DNA from: Paraburkholderia kirstenboschensis
Lineage (GTDB): Bacteria > Pseudomonadota > Gammaproteobacteria > Burkholderiales > Burkholderiaceae
Direction of reading: 5' to 3'
Assembly: GCF_904848585.1 (NCBI RefSeq)
Contig: NZ_CAJHCR010000009.1
Span: 218,514 to 282,513, forward strand
DNA length: 64,000 nt
This document shows positions 63,896-64,000 of the stretch, one piece after another. The position numbers were made by a program, and so were the translations under genes. The notes beneath the pieces are model-generated. The model had not been told where the DNA came from and did not search any database. It saw only the letters and a list, made by a program, of their open reading frames with translations. The stretch's first letter is position 1. Each line of letters opens with the position of its first letter.

Positions 63896-64000
63896 TTTGC
63901 ACCGCGAACTGACCCACTTTTTGCATCTAGAATTGACCCACCCCTGATGCTCAGAAACATCATTCTGGTGCGTCGATTTCCTCCTCTTTTTGTCGTTTGG
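63893..64000. mobile_element. Terminal part of an IS21-family-like insertion sequence
   Basis: The sequence begins TGATTTGCACC and carries two spaced copies of AA(C/T)TGACCCAC (63907-63917 and 63931-63941, 24 bp apart), the multiple terminal repeat arrangement known from IS21-type elements. It interrupts the SRPBCC gene exactly here and runs off the window. No transposase gene is inside the window; family assignment rests on the terminal repeats. Confidence 0.7.

Overview
The window is GC-rich proteobacterial DNA. Its gene content points to Burkholderiaceae, most likely Paraburkholderia or Burkholderia: a convergent rpfR/rpfF (BDSF) signalling pair, a second stand-alone rpoN, PrpR- and VpsR-type sigma-54 activators, many small stress proteins and an IS21-like terminus. 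The genus is inferred from protein families; no rRNA or tRNA gene was seen.

Layout. 0-2.3 kb: ahpC-ahpF peroxide reductase, with an OxyR-like half-site upstream. 2.3-5.4 kb: a PrpR-like sigma-54 activator divergent from an isocitrate-lyase/PEP-mutase family lyase that has a good -24/-12 promoter. 5.8-10.8 kb: MFS exporter, GNAT, prolyl-4-hydroxylase-like oxygenase, SnoaL-like protein, nicotinamide phosphoribosyltransferase. 11.2-12.6 kb: a long stretch without convincing genes, then an orphan sigma-54 activator with a degenerate receiver domain. 14.5-21.3 kb: a large MscS channel, then a FAN1-type nuclease overlapping an XPD-like helicase that carries its own nuclease fold. 21.3-24.0 kb: lutABC for L-lactate oxidation with a near-consensus promoter and palindromic operators.

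24.5-26.5 kb holds the most unusual feature: five tandem genes for 77-residue peptides at an exact 362-bp period. Each has a nearly invariant 26-residue leader ending VRGG (double-glycine type) and a 51-residue Gly/Asn-rich, Cys-free core. A sigma-54-type promoter (GG-N10-GC) lies 58-85 bp upstream of the first start codon and a strong intrinsic terminator closes the array. A GntR/FadR-type regulator, probably that of lutABC, lies just beyond. No peptidase-containing ABC exporter or modification enzyme is visible in the window. rpoN itself lies at 28.8-30.3 kb after an AruH-like aminotransferase, so sigma factor, two activators and two candidate promoters sit within 30 kb.

30.8-38.1 kb is an island of small stress or envelope proteins (BON, DUF2383, DUF1488, DUF4142, PfpI, PRC-barrel, DUF3175) with a type IB topoisomerase. 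38.1-47.8 kb: CPA1 antiporter, FUSC protein, AraC regulator, AhpD-like protein, aldo/keto reductase and the Lhr helicase. 48-51 kb: rpfR and rpfF. 51.3-54.9 kb: LDH2-type dehydrogenase, M20 peptidase, superinfection-immunity-like and YodC-like small proteins. 55.4-63.9 kb: a redox/xenobiotic region with aldo/keto reductase, NmrA-like protein, Tat-exported class C serine hydrolase, two LysR and one TetR regulators beside palindromes, a GST, and a reductase followed by an SRPBCC gene cut off by an IS21-like end at the window edge.

Coordinates were read by eye. Start codons were moved inward wherever a Shine-Dalgarno sequence or family N-terminus argued against the longest frame.
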